Assembly (NCBI RefSeq): GCF_000281045.1
Contig: NW_008246079.1
Span: 670,888-700,057 of the forward strand
DNA length: 29,170 nucleotides
From: Saprolegnia diclina VS20
Taxonomy: Eukaryota > Oomycota > Saprolegniomycetes > Saprolegniales > Saprolegniaceae
Direction: 5' to 3'
Shown piece after piece: positions 27,612 through 29,170 of the stretch; positions within the stretch are counted from its first letter, which is position 1; every line of letters starts with the position of its first letter. Both the position numbers and the translations under genes were made by a program. The notes under the pieces were generated by a model. It saw nothing but the letters and a program-made list of their open reading frames with translations. It was not told the DNA's origin and searched no databases.

Positions 27612-27698
27612 GACAACGCGTGACAACGTGATTGGGTGCTCCAAACTCAACAGCATCCTTTGAGTTTCGCGAGCCTAATCACGTTGTCCCGCGTTGTC
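27612..27698. repeat. Foldback element: 39-nt inverted repeat arms with a 9-nt centre
   Basis: Arms 27612-27650 and 27660-27698 match at 33 of 39 positions as inverted repeats, starting GACAACGCG and ending in AAACTCAA at the centre. Each arm also contains the internal direct repeat GACAACG twice. Transcribed, it would form a long stable hairpin. It resembles a small foldback or miniature inverted-repeat element; no clear target-site duplication is visible. Confidence 0.7.
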
Positions 27699-27699
27699 C

Positions 27700-27720
27700 A
27701 ACCGGTTATTTTAACCGGTT
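27700..27720. repeat. Palindrome AACCGGTTA - TTT - TAACCGGTT
   Basis: Perfect 9-bp arms around a 3-nt centre, immediately after the foldback. Each arm itself contains the palindrome AACCGGTT, and TCCAACCG flanks it on both sides (about 27697-27704 and 27723-27730). It could be a regulatory palindrome or part of the same mobile remnant. Confidence 0.65.
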
Positions 27721-28576
27721 TATCCAACCGAGGAACCAGGGTTGGCTAGTCGAGTATCACGGCTCAGGGGCAAGCGAAGGGGGCACTCATGCCGCGTGAG
27801 CAGGAAGCGCAATAAATGCATTGTGGAAGCGATCGGCGATAACGCACTCGGTCGAGCAGGTGTTACTGCCTCTGTAGAAGACAAGGTAACGTTACACGGA
27901 TGCTACAAAAAGGACGTGGACAAAGCTGTTGCCCAGAAGCCGCCCAGCAAACCCATGCGGCCATCGGAACATGAGCTCACAGATCGCATGCCACTGGAGC
28001 TCCTATGACAAATCGCTCTTGGTCCAATCAAGGTGTTTCTAGATATATAAGAAGCCTTGGTCTACTACACGTCGAGGCCTTGGCGCTGCACGACTGCCAG
28101 TCTTGGCGTCTAAAGACGCTTGTCGAACAAACCGAAGAGGCTGCCTCGTCAGTTTGCTGTCACCAGCCCAGGTGTCCATCCTCGCGATCTTGCACAAATA
28201 TATGGATTCCTCCACGTCTCACAAGCCAACAACGTCGGGTTCAATCAAAAATTCCCTCAATTCAATGCAACCGCTTCTATATACAAGGAGTCGTTAGAAA
28301 AATGCCACTGCCAACTCCTTTGTAACAACGTATCTAGCTCTTTCCTGAAGGAACTTATCTCGACCCTGTCGAGTTGACACCGGCGCGGTGACGCACCTCT
28401 TGCTCGCATATCATTTCATACAAACGCTCAGCTATTTTAAAGTTTCGTGCGCAATCTAGGTCGCCCCGCCGCCACCTGGCAGCCTCCCAGAGCTTATCCG
28501 CGGACGAAACCCGCGCCGAAAAAGACACGGCAGTCAATTCCCAAGTTGCACCGCCGCTACGAGTACTCACAGTAGG

Positions 28577-29170
28577 ATGGTCAAGCCGACGTTGATTGTC
28601 GACACGATCAAGCTCGCGCTTGTCGCGTTCCTTACGATGCTCCTCAACATGCTGCAGCCATCGTCGTCCAAGGCGCTCGAGTCGTCCGTCGATTCGCTCT
28701 GGGCCGACGACGAGGAGAAGGTCGTGACGACGCCGTCGAGCAAGACGCGCAAGACCAAGGCGCGTCGGGCCAAGACCAAGGTCGAGAACGAAGCCATCGT
28801 GGACATCCTCAAACGCCGCGCCCTCGAGACGCCCGACAAGGTTGTCTACACCTTCCTCGACGACGCCGGGAAGGAGAGCGTCAACCTCACGTTTGCGGAC
28901 GTCGACCGTGCTGCCCGCCGCGTGGCCGCCACTTTGCAGCAAGATGCAGGTATGCCTATCGATGCTTTGACAATGGTTCAAGGTGGAGCTAGGTTTGAAG
29001 AAGGGCGACCGCGTCATGCTCGCGTATCCTCCGGGCCTCGACTTTGCCATGGGCTTTTGGGGTTGCCTCTACGCTGGTGCGATCGGCATTCCCGTCTACC
29101 CGCCGTACCCGGGCACGCTCGCCAAGGACCTCCCCAAGTTTAACCGCATGGTCGACGATTCAGGCGCCAA
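28577..29170 (+). CDS. Second fusion-type fatty acyl-AMP ligase gene, 5' part only (cut by window edge)
   Basis: Exon 1 is 28577..28949 and exon 2 runs from 28993 past the window end; the 43-nt intron has a GTATGC donor, a TTGAC branch-like site and a CTAG acceptor, in the same phase and place as intron 1 of the gene at 22746-27010. The product starts MVKPTLIVDTIKLALVAFL, a hydrophobic anchor, followed by a Lys/Arg/Ser-rich linker and the start of an acyl-AMP ligase domain (ETPDKVVYTFLDDAGKESV, then GDRVMLAYPPGLDFAMGFWG). About 182 residues are visible, equivalent to residues 1-187 of the first gene. Whether the ACP and oxoamine synthase domains follow cannot be seen. It is transcribed away from its paralogue. 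Confidence 0.92.

Larger units (their letters stand above)
27011..28576. other. Shared intergenic region between two divergent fusion-enzyme genes
   Basis: 1566 bp separating head-to-head paralogues, hence holding both promoters. Near the left gene a CCAAT box reads AGCCAATGA on the minus strand (about 27081-27089, roughly 75 bp upstream of the ATG at 27010). The middle carries the foldback at 27612-27698 and the palindrome at 27700-27720. Plus-strand frames at 27742-28008 and 28005-28325 have no recognisable domain. No RNA gene seen. Confidence 0.5.

Noticed and set aside
1-29170. CRISPR array, rRNA, prophage, insertion sequence, LTR element
   Set aside because: No regularly spaced repeats, no rRNA-like conserved blocks, and no reverse transcriptase, integrase or transposase motifs were seen on either strand.

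Overview
The window looks like nuclear DNA of a filamentous eukaryote, most likely a saprolegnialean oomycete (Saprolegnia, Achlya or Aphanomyces relatives). The reasons are a GC-rich gene-dense layout, the standard genetic code, very short GT-AG introns (39-55 nt), a tandem array of amino-acid/auxin-permease-type transporters, secreted CE4 polysaccharide deacetylases with Pro/Thr linkers, and large multidomain fusion enzymes. The organism assignment is inference. Introns were found by reading frames by hand; every spliced model below closes exactly in codon count.

Layout. 1-336 (minus): 5' end of a membrane-anchored protein with a Thr/Pro linker, cut by the window edge and possibly a third deacetylase. 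1761-10537 (minus): four tandem, same-strand, 11-helix amino acid transporter paralogues separated by 0.7-1.5 kb spacers that share short promoter-like motifs. 10538-12608: about 2 kb with no gene I can support. 12609-15363 (minus): two secreted polysaccharide deacetylase paralogues. 16071-17209 (plus): an unknown two-exon protein ending in a C-x2-C-x11-C-x2-H site. 17250-20415 (minus): a five-exon, 987-residue protein made of two tandem ATP-grasp enzymes, with an N-myristoylation-like start. 21245-22423 (minus): an eight-exon membrane-anchored acyl-CoA-binding protein (ACBD5-like). 22746-27010 (minus): a four-exon, 1369-residue fusion of membrane anchor, fatty acyl-AMP ligase, acyl carrier protein and PLP-dependent alpha-oxoamine synthase. 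28577-29170 (plus): the start of a divergent paralogue of that fusion.

The most interesting system is at the right end. The fusion enzyme carries in one chain what bacterial acyl-ACP-dependent sphingolipid pathways encode as three proteins (acyl-ACP synthetase, ACP, serine palmitoyltransferase-like enzyme). It is present as a head-to-head pair, and a membrane-anchored acyl-CoA-binding protein lies directly downstream of one copy. I infer a CoA-independent route to long-chain amino-ketones (sphingoid-base-like lipids) at a membrane. The two copies are almost identical in exon 2 but clearly diverged in exon 1, which suggests gene conversion. The double ATP-grasp protein is a second candidate for undescribed chemistry.

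Non-coding structure includes an 87-nt foldback and an adjacent palindrome between the fusion genes, a 108-nt inverted repeat and a shared GGAAATAGTGTA element upstream of transporter genes, a 10-bp-arm hairpin just upstream of the ATP-grasp start codon, and two degraded tRNA-like stretches. I see no CRISPR array, rRNA, intact tRNA or recognisable retroelement.
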